Positions 1 to 10,115 of a stretch of DNA of 64,000 nt are shown piece after piece (within the stretch, counting starts at the first letter, position 1; each line of letters starts with the position of its first letter). The position numbers and the translations under genes are program-made. The stretch lies in the NCBI GenBank assembly GCA_050084985.1, contig JBITNC010000001.1, positions 164,486,001-164,550,000 of the forward strand, read 5' to 3'. The stretch comes from Nageia nagi. Taxonomy: Eukaryota > Pinophyta. The notes under the pieces were generated by a model. It worked only from the letters and a program-made list of their open reading frames with translations, made no database searches and was not told the origin of the DNA.

Positions 1-155
1 CTATCCAAGGATTATGATGTTGTTGAATCTGCTTCTAACAATTGATAATTTGTTAAGATATCTATAACTTATTTAGAATTATTAGTAGGATAATACTCCA
101 ATTTTTCTTTATTACATAGCAATTTTTTTATTGATCTAGCATGACTAGGAATTCT
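1..155 (-). other. Left half of an older minus-strand reading frame split by Copia-1
   Basis: Read on the minus strand, this segment continues a frame that is open from about 7900 down to 7773 on the far side of Copia-1; it stops at a TAA at 69-71. Together the open stretch is roughly 70 codons. I do not recognise the product. It could be gag of an older retrotransposon or chance. Bases 151-155 (ATTCT) are the left target-site duplication of Copia-1. Confidence 0.35.
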
Positions 156-654
156 TGATGGAATTAGCCTAGATCTAATTCCCAAGGTCCAAGACTAGGA
201 AGCTAAATCATTCATCATTCAACATCTAATAAGCTACTAACACCATTCACATAATATGACACAATGTAATGTGGTTCCTCCCTCCTTGGGAGTACATCCA
301 CAACTAGTTCTCTTATTCTCAAATCTATGTCTCTCTTACAACTATTCTCTAGCTCTCTCCTACACAACCAAGTAGAGTAATCTTACTCAAAACTTAGATA
401 TCTTTACATGAGGAGAGGCCCTCTATTTATAGGTTGAGAGCACCTCCCTAACCTTCCTTTAACCCAAGGGTAAGGTTAGGGTTACATTAAATGTACCACC
501 AAACTTCAACCTACCAACTAACTCCTTTGGTAAAGTCAAAGTCTACATATTAAAGAATTCTATTAATAACTTAAGGTATCTACATACCTTTAAGTGATTA
601 ATTGAATTTACAAGGAGTCTAGATATTCACAATATTTCATTACAAATTCTAACA
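156..654 (-). repeat. Copia-1 3' LTR
   Basis: Direct repeat of 7274-7772; in sense it begins TGTTAGAATTTG and ends ATTCCATCA. It contains a TATA box read on the minus strand as CTATAAATAG near 423-432. About 45 bases upstream in sense is an AACCCTAACC block that resembles a plant telo-box. Sequence near the TATA box is shared with the LTRs of Copia-2 and Copia-3, but the end next to the primer site differs from Copia-2. Confidence 0.96.
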
Positions 655-666
655 CTCCCCCTTAAT
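655..666 (-). promoter_or_regulatory. Polypurine tract of Copia-1
   Basis: In sense the sequence is TTAAGGGGGAG directly abutting the TG of the 3' LTR. That is the expected place and composition of the plus-strand primer. The same core also occurs at the end of pol (about 1493-1507). Confidence 0.85.
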
Positions 667-1152
667 GCAATATTGGGATAGAGCGTAGAAGAGAGAAGAG
701 AGAGAGTAAGAGAGAGTTCTCCTCCATAGAGATACAAGTGGAGATGAGAACTTTTACATATTTTGAGAATCTTTTTGAGAACTAGTATGAGACTCACTAC
801 ATTACCATTTGACAAAAAATGGTTTACAATACAATCATTAACCACAACTGGTTTCACTGTACATAGTAGTCAATCAACTTTAAGCTGACATGTGAGTCTC
901 CATGAGTTTGCTTTCACAAGGTGAGTAACCTGCATTTTCTGAAGAAGATCCTGCATGCTACAAGCAACTCATGAACAAAATCAGTTAGATGCATCATATA
1001 TTCAAATAAGAGAATTAAATAATTCCATCTTATAAATAACTGATCAATGGTGCACTATAAGCCATCACGGAGATGCCAAGCCATTACTCATAGTCACCTG
1101 TTGTATATAGACATGTGTTGATTTTAAAAATAGAGCATAAAAATTGTACAAT
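667..1152 (-). other. Copia-1 region between hairpin array and polypurine tract
   Basis: Non-coding sequence conserved in Copia-2 (9157-9638) and Copia-3 (31401-31870). It includes a run of GAGAGA-type purine/pyrimidine repeats near 690-715 and a conserved block around 880-960. Short open frames here are not conserved among the copies, so I see no gene. Confidence 0.6.
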
Positions 1153-1414
1153 GAGTTTCTCATGCAGAGCAAACTCACCACGGAGGTATAGAATGTACAA
1201 CAAGTTCGTCACGTAGAGCGAACTTACCATGGAGGTATATTAAATTACATGCTCAAAATTTGTACAATAAGTTTCTCACGCAGAGCAAACTCACCACGGA
1301 GGTATAAAATGTACAACAAGTTTGTCACGCAGAGCAAACTTACCACTGAGGTATAAAATAATCAACACTCTATAACAACAATTGTACAACAAGTTTATCA
1401 CGCAGAGCAAACTT
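1153..1414 (-). repeat. Array of five stem-loop repeats, Copia-1
   Basis: Five 24-base units each have a 7-base stem, a 10-base loop and the complementary 7 bases; the first is 1153-1176 and the last 1391-1414. In sense the loop is CTCTGCGTGA or a one-base variant. Stems alternate between AAGTTTG/CAAACTT, AAGTTCG/CGAACTT and GAGTTT/AAACTC. Both sides of the stem change together. Between units lie ACCTCCGTGGT and TTGTAC blocks. The function is unknown; an RNA role such as packaging or dimerisation is inference. Confidence 0.85.
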
Positions 1415-1485
1415 ACCACGGAGGTTTAGAATGTACAATAAAAAAAGGGCCTCTTAGAGGTGAAGTTGTCATCACTAACAAAAGT

Positions 1486-3606
1486 TTAAACTTCACTCCC
1501 CCTTGAGGGCAACTTCACCAACCCTAGAGAATCCCTAAGCTTGCAGAACTAAGCTTCAGGAAGGGGCTTGGTGAACAAATCAGCGGAGTTGTCAGTAGAT
1601 GGACAATACTGCAAGTGTATGATGTCATCTAGAACCTTCTCCCTGATAAAATGAGCTTGGATTTCTACATGTTTGGTTCGCTGATGGAACACAGGATTCT
1701 TAGCCAAAGAGATAGCTGATTGATTATCTGACGAAATAAGAGATGGGCCATTTTGCTGATACCCAATTTCGTTCAGAAGATGTCTTAGCCAAATAGCTTC
1801 TTGGGCGGTAACAGACATGGCTCGATATTCGGCTTCGGTGGTAGAAAGAGTCACAGTAGGTTGCTTCTTGGAAGCCCAAGAGATAGCACCTGAACCAATG
1901 CTAAACACATATGCAGAGGTGGATTTTCTATCATCTCTATCTCCCCCATAATCAGAATCTGAGAACCCTGAGAGAACAATCGAGGGCACTTTGGAATACT
2001 TAAGAGCAAGATCCTTTATCCCTGCGACATACCTCAAGATTTGCTTAACAGCATTGAGGTGTTCAACATATGGTTTTTGCATGAATCGTGCCATCAGATT
2101 TACTGCAAAGGCAATATCAGGACGAGAGATAGTCAGATACAAAAGACTACCAATCAATTGTCTATAAGCTGTAGCATCAACCAACTGAGAATCTGAGCTC
2201 AGTGAGACAACGAGTCCAGAAATAGGTATTGCAGCATATTTACACTCCTCCATTCCAAACTTTTGCAAGATGTCTGATATATAATTAGATTGACTAAGAT
2301 AAGTACAATCTTTGTGTTGGTATACTTGCATCCCAAGATAGTAATGCAATAGACCTAGATCAGTCATTTCAAATGTTGCCTTGAGTTTGGAGATGCACTC
2401 TTGGATGATTTCAATATTATTGCCTGTGATGAGAAGATCATCCACATAAAGGAGTATTATGACCACGTCTTGTCCTTGATTGAGTACATATAGATCTGAA
2501 TCGGAGAAGCACTTGGAAAAACCAATATCTGCAAAGAATCCTAAAATTTTCTTGTACCATGCTCTAGGTGCTTGCTTAAGTCCATACAAAGACTTCTTTA
2601 GCTTACACACAAGAGACTCTTTTCCTTCTGGAATAAATCCTTCTGGTTGATTCATGTAGATTTCAACATCCAAGTCACCATTGAGAAATGCACTTTTGAC
2701 ATCAAGTTGAAAAGCTTTCCATCCTTGAGCTGCAGAAAGAGCAAGAATTATTCTGACAGTAGGCATCTTGGCTACAGGAGCAAAGGTTTCCTCATAATCA
2801 ATACCATATTTCTGAGCGAATCCTTTGGCTACTAACCTTGCCTTGTATTTTTCAATTTTTCCATCAGAATTGTACTTGACCTTGTATATCCATTTATTGC
2901 CAATCACATTTTTCTCATTGGGATAAGGAACCAAATCCCAAGTTTCATTTTTCATGAGAGCCTCATACTCAACTTTCATAGCTTCCATCCAACACTCTTG
3001 CTTGGAAGCTTCTTTGAAGGTTGATGGCTCATGCATATTATCAATTTTGGCAAATAAGGATTTATTCAAGGTCATACTTCTTGTAATTCTCTGTGCTGGA
3101 GAATTTTGCTCTTGTGGTGACTTCTCTACATGATCATCCAACCAGTTAGGTGCAGGCGAAGAATCATTTGAATCAGATATTTCAGCATGAGAGGTCGTAT
3201 CCTCAGAAAGTTCATTGAACTTAACATCCCTAGACACAAAGACTATTTTATGGGATGAAGAGTAGAGCCTGTAACCTCTATGCTGATTATCATACCCCAC
3301 AAAGATGCATTTTTCTGATCGTTTATCTAGCTTCTTTCTTTTCTCTGAGGTAATGAAGGCAAATGCATCACAACCGAAGACCCTGAAGTGTGAGAGGTTA
3401 GGTTTCTTTCCTGTCCATGCTTCATATGGAGTTTTACCTTCAACTGCCTTAGTAGGACACCTATTTAGGGTGTGAATAGCAGTGTGAACAGCTTCGCCCC
3501 ATAAGAAACTAGGAAGGTTACCCAACATGCATCTTGCCATTTCCATAATGGTGCGATTCTTCCTTTCAGCAACTCCATTTTGCTGAGGGGTGTAAGGGAT
3601 TGTGAA
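1486..3606 (-). pseudogene. Copia-1 pol, C-terminal part: integrase end, reverse transcriptase, RNaseH
   Basis: Open on the minus strand from just after the TAA at 3607-3609 down to a TAG at 1549-1551, then in frame to the natural stop at 1486-1488. It starts with the integrase segment containing the third catalytic residue (PYTPQQNGVAERKN, E of DDE). The conserved RT region follows (ENETWDLV-like block, KARLVAKGF), with the catalytic box YVDD in LLYVDDLLITG near 2430-2450. RNaseH motifs are KSTSAYVF, TTEAEYRAM and DNQSAI. The TAG near the end replaces a glutamine codon that is CAA in Copia-3, a C-to-T change. Without its own start and with integrase severed, it is a pseudogene despite about 685 open codons. 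Confidence 0.93.
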
Positions 3607-4240
3607 TTATCGCTTAATCCCGTGTTTAACACAAAAGTTGTTAAACTCATTGCTATTATATTCACCCCCATTATCAGATCTCAGCATTTTGATCTTAAAA
3701 TCAGTTTGATTTTCAACAAGTGCCTTGAAGTCTTGAAACCTGTCAAAAGTTTGATCCTTGTGCTCAAGTAGATAACCAAATGTCATCCTACTGAAGTCAT
3801 CAATGAAGGTCAGAACATAAGAAGCTCCACCTAGTGACTTAGTCTGAAAAGGAGCCATCAAATCTGAATGCACAAGCTGAAGAGGACAAGTAGCCCGAGT
3901 TGCCTTATCTTTTTCAAACTTTTGCCTATGCATCTTTCCTAGAATGCACCTTTCACAAAGACCAACTGTGGGTGAAATATTAGGTAAACCTTCCACAAGT
4001 TCTTGAGTTTTCATAGCTTGAATACTCTTGTGGTTAAGGTGTTCTAATCGTTGATGCCAAAGATTACCTTTTGAACAAACATTTGTAGCAAGACAAATCT
4101 TTGAAGGTACTTGATCCACAATATAAAGGTCATTCTTTACTGATCCTTTCATCAAAGTGACAAGTCCTTTCTTAACACACCAAGAGTGTGAGGTAAACTC
4201 AAATGAGCATCCTTTCCTTGTAATTTGAATCACGGAGATG
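3607..4240 (-). pseudogene. Copia-1 integrase, zinc-binding and catalytic core
   Basis: Minus-strand segment between a frameshift near 4240 and the TAA at 3607-3609. It carries the GAG-pre-integrase/HHCC region (LWHQRLEHLNHKS, then C-x2-C in GLCERCILGK). It also has the first two catalytic aspartates, in LVHSDLM and LRSDNGGEYNS, plus FIDDFSRM. The usual RLGHLNH reads RLEHLNH here, a G-to-E change not seen in Copia-2. The stop replaces glutamine in the QFTIPYTPQQNG block, and the same codon is also TAA in Copia-2. Confidence 0.92.
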
Positions 4241-5305
4241 AGATTCTATCCTTAGTTTAGGCACATAAAAGACATTGTCAAGAGTCTTTCTATGAATCTT
4301 CACACTTCCTATTCCGTGAACATCAAGGACTGTATTATCACCTATCACAACTGCATCCTTTTTGTACTTATGAAAGTTTTCAAACTTATCTTTTTCATAA
4401 CACATGTGATTAGTGCATCCTGTATCAACAATCCAATCATTTGAAATAGTTTGAGTCATTGAGTAGTAGGCAACAGAAGCAGCATGCTTGTTCTTTTTAT
4501 TTTTAAAAGTTCTCACATTTGCATTTCCCTTTCCTTTTTGAGCAAATTTCTTTTTGAGACAATCATACTCTTTGTGCCCAAAGATGCCACAAAAGTTACA
4601 ATTCCCATCAAACTTTTCCTGAGGTGTTGGATTGCTGGATCCTGCTTTATCATTCCTGTGCCTGTAGTTGCCATGATTGTTGTTGTTGTTGCCCTTTTTG
4701 TCATACTTCCTGAAGGTAGATGAGGACTTGTTGTCTTTGAATTTGTAATGTTTGAACTTTTTCTTGAAAGGAGTTTTGGTTGCTCCTAGAGCAATGCTAT
4801 GGTCCTTTGGAGAAAGGTTCAACATTTTCTTGTTCAAAGTTTCCTCATGCTTTAGAAGAAGTCTTGAAAGGTTATCAAGTGAGATGACATCTTCTTCATC
4901 ATCGAGCCTTGTTTCCATAACTATGACAAAGTTGCTGAACTTTATAGTAAGGCTTTGAAGAATGATGAAGACCATGAACTCATCATTGATCCAATTGCAC
5001 CCACAACCAACCAGTTGTGTCCTGAGGTCAATGATTTTGTTTAAGTAGATGGAGGCACTTTCATCTTCACTTTGTCGATACTGCAACAACTTTTGTATAA
5101 TGGTAAACCTCCTTGAAAATTTGGACCCAAGGTAGATTTTCTTTAACCTATCCCAAGCTTCCTTTGCTGAAGTTGATGAAGAAATCATGAGAAGGACATC
5201 ATCTGAAACTGCACGGTAAATCATAGAAGTTGTTAACTCATTCTTTGAGTTGTATACTTCAAGAGCCTTCTCATCGGTAGGAGCAACCGCATCTTCACTA
5301 ACTGT
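4241..5305 (-). pseudogene. Copia-1 gag (capsid and nucleocapsid) and aspartic protease
   Basis: Minus-strand frame after the first stop. The capsid-type region (UBN2-like, with SSTSAKEAWDRLKKIY) is followed by a basic NHG/NNN-rich linker. A CCHC zinc knuckle follows (C-x2-C-x4-H-x4-C in CNFCGIFGHKEYDC, about 4555-4600). Then comes the protease active site DTG in DWIVDTGCTNHMC (about 4405-4445). The frame is lost at about 4240, where ATTCTATCC replaces ATTCATCC of Copia-2. Gag would bind the element RNA and form particles, and the protease would cleave the polyprotein. Confidence 0.92.
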
Positions 5306-5407
5306 CTACCACAGTTTTCTTGCTTGTAACTCAGCTTTCATACGTGGTTCCCATATTCCAAAGTTGGAACCATTGAGTATGTGCTTGGGAACGAAGGTTT
5401 CAACCAT
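5306..5407 (-). pseudogene. Copia-1 gag amino terminus
   Basis: The start ATG is at 5405-5407 (minus), giving MVETFVPKHILNG; the same MVETF start exists in Copia-2 (13841) and Copia-3 (26952). The frame stops after ARKLW at TAG 5306-5308, where Copia-2 has CAG (Q). The frame is also open upstream to 5641 in Copia-1 and to 14072 in Copia-2, but not in Copia-3, so I prefer the MVETF start. Confidence 0.85.
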
Positions 5408-7259
5408 TGCTACAAAAAACAAATAAATATGCAAATAAGAATGCAAACTTTTACAATTTTTCCATCTATACATATAAAACATATAATAAGCAAACATGTT
5501 CCACATGTGTAAACTCATTAACCACGATCCATAGAAGGATAAAGTTGGGGTTGTTTTCTTGTATAGAATTAGGCCTTCATCTGGATGCCCGCAAGGTGGA
5601 GCCCAGGTACTACCAGTCCTCAACCAGTTCACCTTGGTCAATGATATACTCTCACAAGGAGAAGTACTTACTATTTTCCAAGGATCCGACGTATCTTGGA
5701 CCGGCCATTTTAATTATCTTGATTAAGGGTTTCAGTTTTCCTCCTAGGTTATCAGGATAATCCCTGAATGGACGTGCGGACATGTGGTATCACTACACAC
5801 ATGCCTGTCCACCTAATAGAGTTATGTCCAATCCAACAGAGGTCTTAGGGGCAATTAAGACGGACTTACCACCACTCGGTTCTTCGGACTAAAAGGGCTC
5901 CAGTCTGCCCTGTCCTCACCTCATGGCTCCCCAAACAAGTCATGTTGTGGAAAATACGTGCGGATGTATTCATTTTAGGGGTTACTTTTCAAATTTTTGC
6001 GTATTGCAAGTATAAGCAAATGTGCAAAAAATATAAAGTAAGGTGAAAAATACTCCATCCACACGAACTTGAAACCTTAAGAGGCCAAAAAATTGAGTCC
6101 AATGGGTTTTGTTCTAACCCCTAAAGGACTTTTACATTGTTCATATTTTTCTCACTTTATTCAAGCACTTAATGAATTAAACAAAGAACTAAGTCCTACT
6201 TAGTATTTAATTCATAACATGCATTGTATCATGACGTAAAAATTTAAGTAAGCATGCATCATGCATTAAAAAATTTAAGTCCTAAGCATACTTAGTATTT
6301 AATTCATAACATGCATTGTATCATGACTTAAAAATTTAAGTAAGCATGCATCATGCATTAAAAATTTAAGTCCTAAGCATGTTTTATTCTTCAAATAAGA
6401 TACATGCATCTAGATAAAATTTAAGTAAAAAAAATTATACCAAGGCCCCCCCTTTTTACTTAAAGTTTTATCCCTTTTAACCATGCTTAGAGAGTGCATA
6501 TGCATTTAATTTAAAACATGCAATGTGGAGGAAAAGATGAGAAATAGTCTAAGTACTTCTAAGGGCATTTAATGGAGCAATTGACTTGGAAGCAAGTAAA
6601 AAAAATACCTAAGAAGAATAAGTGTGCAAGTGGTAAGAGGAGACCCATACCCCAATTTTTAAATGCTTTGGAATGCTTTGTCTACCTTATGAACTAAAAA
6701 AAAATGCCTAAGTCAATAATCATTAAATGCTTAGTAGGTGGAAAAAATATGAACCCCCCTTGTTCTTCCACCAAAAAATACGTTGCTTTTTGGAAGTGCA
6801 AATATGGAGGTGGTCAACAAAAAAAAAACTAAGGCATTTAAGGTGACTAAGAAGACTTTGCAAGGTGTTGGTAGCCACCAACCTTGACCAGGGAAGGAGG
6901 ATGACCGATATGGAGGCTTAGAAGACATCTATAATTCTAAACAAATCCTCTAGGACCTTAGACTAGGAAACTCAAGATAACACATCTATAATTCTAAGAA
7001 CATCATTCAAAATAAATGACTAACATAAAAGTTTGTTAGTAAGAAGAGAGTAGCAAAAATATATTATGGTATTGCTAAGACATTGAGCTAGCATAATCAT
7101 ACAAAAGATTAGTATCATAATGAACTTTGTTAAAGAAGGATAGAAGGTTATACCTTTGCAAACCTTTTACCTCACAATGAAGAATGAAGATCTCCAAAGT
7201 TGAGAAGGATGAAGCACTTCCAAGATGTAGCTTCCACACCAAAAGAGCTTCCTCAACGT
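5408..7259 (-). other. Copia-1 untranslated leader
   Basis: About 1.85 kb between primer site and gag. The part nearest gag (about 5560-5960) is comparatively GC-rich and strongly conserved in Copia-2 (13990-14400) and Copia-3 (26405-26830). It is a candidate for the RNA packaging region (inference). The middle (6180-6420) has short duplications around GCATGCATCATGCATTAAAA. Sequence at 6740-6905 is conserved in reverse sense with Copia-3 25380-25550. Confidence 0.6.
6925..7010 (-). repeat. Fragment of a Copia-2-type LTR inside the Copia-1 leader
   Basis: Bases 6938-6975 match the outer end of the Copia-2 LTR (AAACAAATCCTCTAGGACC and onward). 6976-7008 match a later part of the same LTR (ATAACACATCTATAATTCTA), with the intervening bases missing. 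The LTRs of Copia-1 itself have a different outer end, so this is a fossil of a related element rather than self-duplication. Confidence 0.75.
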
Positions 7260-7271
7260 GCTCTGATACCA
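7260..7271 (-). promoter_or_regulatory. Primer-binding site of Copia-1 (initiator Met tRNA)
   Basis: In sense TGGTATCAGAGC, two bases inside the 5' LTR. This is the classic plant Copia primer site, complementary to the 3' end of initiator methionine tRNA. It is intact, unlike those of Copia-2, -3 and -4. Confidence 0.93.
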
Positions 7272-7273
7272 CT

Positions 7274-7772
7274 TGATGGAATTAGCCTAGATCTAATTCC
7301 CAAGGTCCAAGACTAGGAAGCTAAATCATTCATCATTCAACATCTAATAAGCTACTAACACCATTCACATAATATGACACAATGTAATGTGGTTCCTCCC
7401 TCCTTGGGAGTACATCCACAACTAGTTCTCTTATTCTCAAATCTATGTCTCTCTTACAACTATTCTCTAGCTCTCTCCTACACAACCAAGTAGAGTAATC
7501 TTACTCAAAACTTAGATATCTTTACATGAGGAGAGGCCCTCTATTTATAGGTTGAGAGCACCTCCCTAACCTTCCTTTAACCCAAGGGTAAGGTTAGGGT
7601 TACATTAAATGTACCACCAAACTTCAACCTACCAACTAACTCCTTTGGTAAAGTCAAAGTCTACATATTAAAGAATTCTATTAATCACTTAAGGTATCTA
7701 CATACCTTTAAGTGATTAATTGAATTTACAAGGAGTCTAGATATTCACAATATTTCATTACAAATTCTAACA
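7274..7772 (-). repeat. Copia-1 5' LTR with promoter
   Basis: Direct repeat of 156-654, about one mismatch in 499 bases. The TATA box is CTATAAATAG on the minus strand at 7541-7550; transcription would run leftwards. It is followed by the target duplication ATTCT at 7773-7777. Confidence 0.96.
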
Positions 7773-7777
7773 ATTCT

Positions 7778-8620
7778 ATCTAATTCTTCAATTTCAACAT
7801 CACTATCAAAAGTATCACCATGGCTTCCCAAGCTTATATTTTCAAAATCATAATCATCTATAGAAATATTAAACCTATTAGGAGTTTTTCCAATAATATC
7901 TTATAGATTTAATTTCATTATTCTCATGAGTGTCCATTCTATCATTGGGACAAGGCTTTTGCATTGGTAAATTAGAGCTACTTCTAATACTTCTCATGAT
8001 CTTATCAAAATAAACCTTACTTCTAAAAACCCTAGGTTATTCTTCATTCATATTAATCTTTGGAATATAGGAATAGCAAACCCTAGTTTTATTATTTTGT
8101 CAAGTCATTACTCTAAGAAACTCAGGTAAGGGAAGAGATAACAATATGAATGGATTCATGACTCTTAAGAAGGATTGCCTTAGAATAGAATCTAGGTGTG
8201 TAAAAATATCGATTTCACCAAAATGTAGACCTTAAATTGTGCAAAATACAAATATACATAATAAATAAAATATTTACAATATAAGAAGAAATAGATATGT
8301 ACATTACATTGGATACAATGAACATACATGAAAACCATGCACCTGATATGAAGTGTATGTACAATCCTCAAAATTAAATAGTTATGAACCTTCTAAGGAC
8401 TAGGATCAAATTAGTGGCGAGTTCATAATGGATCTTCGTATGCATGAATCAATAGCTCAACTACCAAAATTTGGAATCCTCGATCTAGAATACACATGTC
8501 ATTAATAACATTAAATATGTAGACTTATGATGTGCACCAAAGATAGAAAGTTTTAGAGCTCAAAGTATAACAATTTATCATAATAGGTGACATCAAGAGA
8601 CGTTGCTACTTGATGAAGAT
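7778..8620. other. Spacer between Copia-1 and Copia-2
   Basis: About 840 bases without a recognisable gene. On the minus strand 7773-7900 holds the right part of the open frame described at 1-155, ending upstream at a TAA (7901-7903). The rest is AT-rich unique-looking DNA. Bases 8616-8620 (AAGAT) are the left target duplication of Copia-2. Confidence 0.5.
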
Positions 8621-9144
8621 TGAAGGATTTGAACTAGATCTAAACAAATCCTCTAGGACCTTAGACTAGGAAACTCAAGTGTACACAAGATAACACAATC
8701 ACTCAAGATAACACATCTATAATTCTAAGAATATCATTCACACAATATGACACCAATATAATGTGGTTCCTCCCTCCTTGGGAGTACATCCACAACTAGT
8801 TCTCTATTCTCAATCTATGTCTCTCTTACAACTATTCTCTAGCTCTCTCCTACACAACCAAGTAGAGTAATCTTACTCCAAGACTTAGATATGTTACAAG
8901 AGGAGAGGCCCTCTATTTATAGCTTGAGAGCACCTCCCTAACCTTCCTTTAACCCAAGGGTAAGGTTAGGGTTACATTAAATGTATCACCAAACTTCAAC
9001 CTACCAACTAACCACTTTGGTAAAGTCAAAGTCTACATATTAAAGAATTCAATTAATCTCTTAAGGTATCCACATACCCTTAAGTGATTAATTGAATTTA
9101 CAAGAAGTTTAGATATTCACAATATTTCATTACAAATTCTAACA
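8621..9144 (-). repeat. Copia-2 3' LTR
   Basis: Direct repeat of 16599-17122 with about six single-base differences. TATA box (minus) at about 8913-8922. The outer ~110 bases (TGAAGGATTTGAACTAGATC and onward) differ from Copia-1 and Copia-3, while the remainder is shared. Confidence 0.96.
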
Positions 9145-9156
9145 CTCCCCCTTAAT
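9145..9156 (-). promoter_or_regulatory. Polypurine tract of Copia-2
   Basis: Sense TTAAGGGGGAG next to the 3' LTR, identical to that of Copia-1. Confidence 0.83.
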
Positions 9157-9638
9157 GCAATATTGGGATAGAGCGTAGAAGAGAGAAGAGAGAGAGTAAG
9201 AGAGATTTCTCCTCCATAGAGATACAAGTGGAGATGAAACTTTTACATATTTGAGAATCTTTTTGAGAACTAGTATGAGACTCACTACATTACCATTTGA
9301 CAAAAAATGGTTTACAATACAATTATTAACCACAACTGGTTTCACTGTACATAGTAGTCGATCAACTTTAAGCTGACATGTGAGTCTTCATGAGCTTGCT
9401 TTCACAAGGTGAGTAACCTGCATTTCTGAAGAAGATCCTGCATGCTACAAGAAACTCATGAACAAAATCAGTTAGATGCATCATATATTCAACACAAGAG
9501 AATCAAATAATGCCATCTTATAAATAACTGATCAATGGTGCACTATAAGCCATCACGGAGATGCCAAGCCATCACTCATAGTCACCTATTGTATATAGAC
9601 ATGTGTTGATTTTAAATAGAGCATAAAAATTGTACAAC

Positions 9639-9850
9639 GAGTTTCTCATGCAGAGCAAACTCACCACAGAGGTATAGAATGTACAACAAGTTCCTCACGC
9701 AGAGCGAACTTACCACGGAGGTATATTAACTATATGCTCAAAATTTGTACAACAAGTTTGTCACGCAGAGCAAACTTACCACTGAGGTATAAAATAATCA
9801 ACACTCTATAACAACAATTGTACAACAAGTTTGTCACGCAGAGCAAACTT
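9639..9850 (-). repeat. Array of four stem-loop repeats, Copia-2
   Basis: Four 24-base units of the same design as at 1153-1414, first at 9639-9662 and last at 9827-9850. Stems are GAGTTT/AAACTC, AAGTTC/GAACTT and AAGTTTG/CAAACTT with the conserved 10-base loop. The region between 9157 and 9638 is the conserved non-coding tail also seen in Copia-1. Confidence 0.85.
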
Positions 9851-9920
9851 ACCATGGAGGTCTAGAATGTACAATCAAAAAAGGCCTCTTAGAGGTGAAG
9901 TTGTCATCACTAACAAAAGT

Positions 9921-10115
9921 TTAAACTTCACTCCCCCTTGAGGGCAACTGCACCAACCCGAGAGAAACCCTAAGCTTGCAGAACTGAGCTTTAGGAAGGG
10001 GCTTGATGAACAAATCAGCAAAGTTTTCAGTAGATGGACAATACTGCAAGTGTATGATGTCATCTAGAACCTTCTCCTGATAAAATGAGCTTGGATTTCT
10101 ACATGTTTGGTTCAC
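9921..10115 (-). pseudogene. Copia-2 RNaseH carboxyl terminus
   Basis: Minus-strand frame following a frameshift near 10112. It encodes EKVLDDIIHLQYCPST, then DLFIKPLPKAQFCKL, and ends LPSRGSEV before the natural stop at about 9921-9923. It is the terminal part of pol. The last codons overlap an AAGGGGGAG purine run like the true polypurine tract. Confidence 0.85.

Larger units (their letters stand above)
156..7772 (-). mobile_element. Copia-1: full-length Ty1/Copia LTR retrotransposon
   Basis: The element is bounded by two 499 bp LTRs (156-654 and 7274-7772) and by a perfect 5 bp duplication, ATTCT at 151-155 and 7773-7777. Sense is the minus strand. In sense order it has the 5' LTR, a primer-binding site, a ~1.85 kb leader, gag, protease, integrase, RT, RNaseH, a hairpin array, a purine tract and the 3' LTR. 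Integrase before RT makes it Ty1/Copia. By eye the LTRs differ at one base (AAC/CAC near 569 and 7687), so insertion is recent. The polyprotein is nonetheless broken by TAG at 5306-5308, a 1-base insertion near 4240, TAA at 3607-3609 and TAG at 1549-1551. It therefore cannot supply its own proteins. Confidence 0.97.

Noticed and set aside
2647-2835. Plus-strand open frame opposite Copia-1 RT, also seen at 11084-11272 and (minus) 29495-29683
   Set aside because: It is the reverse-strand shadow of a conserved RT stretch; its apparent conservation follows from that of RT.
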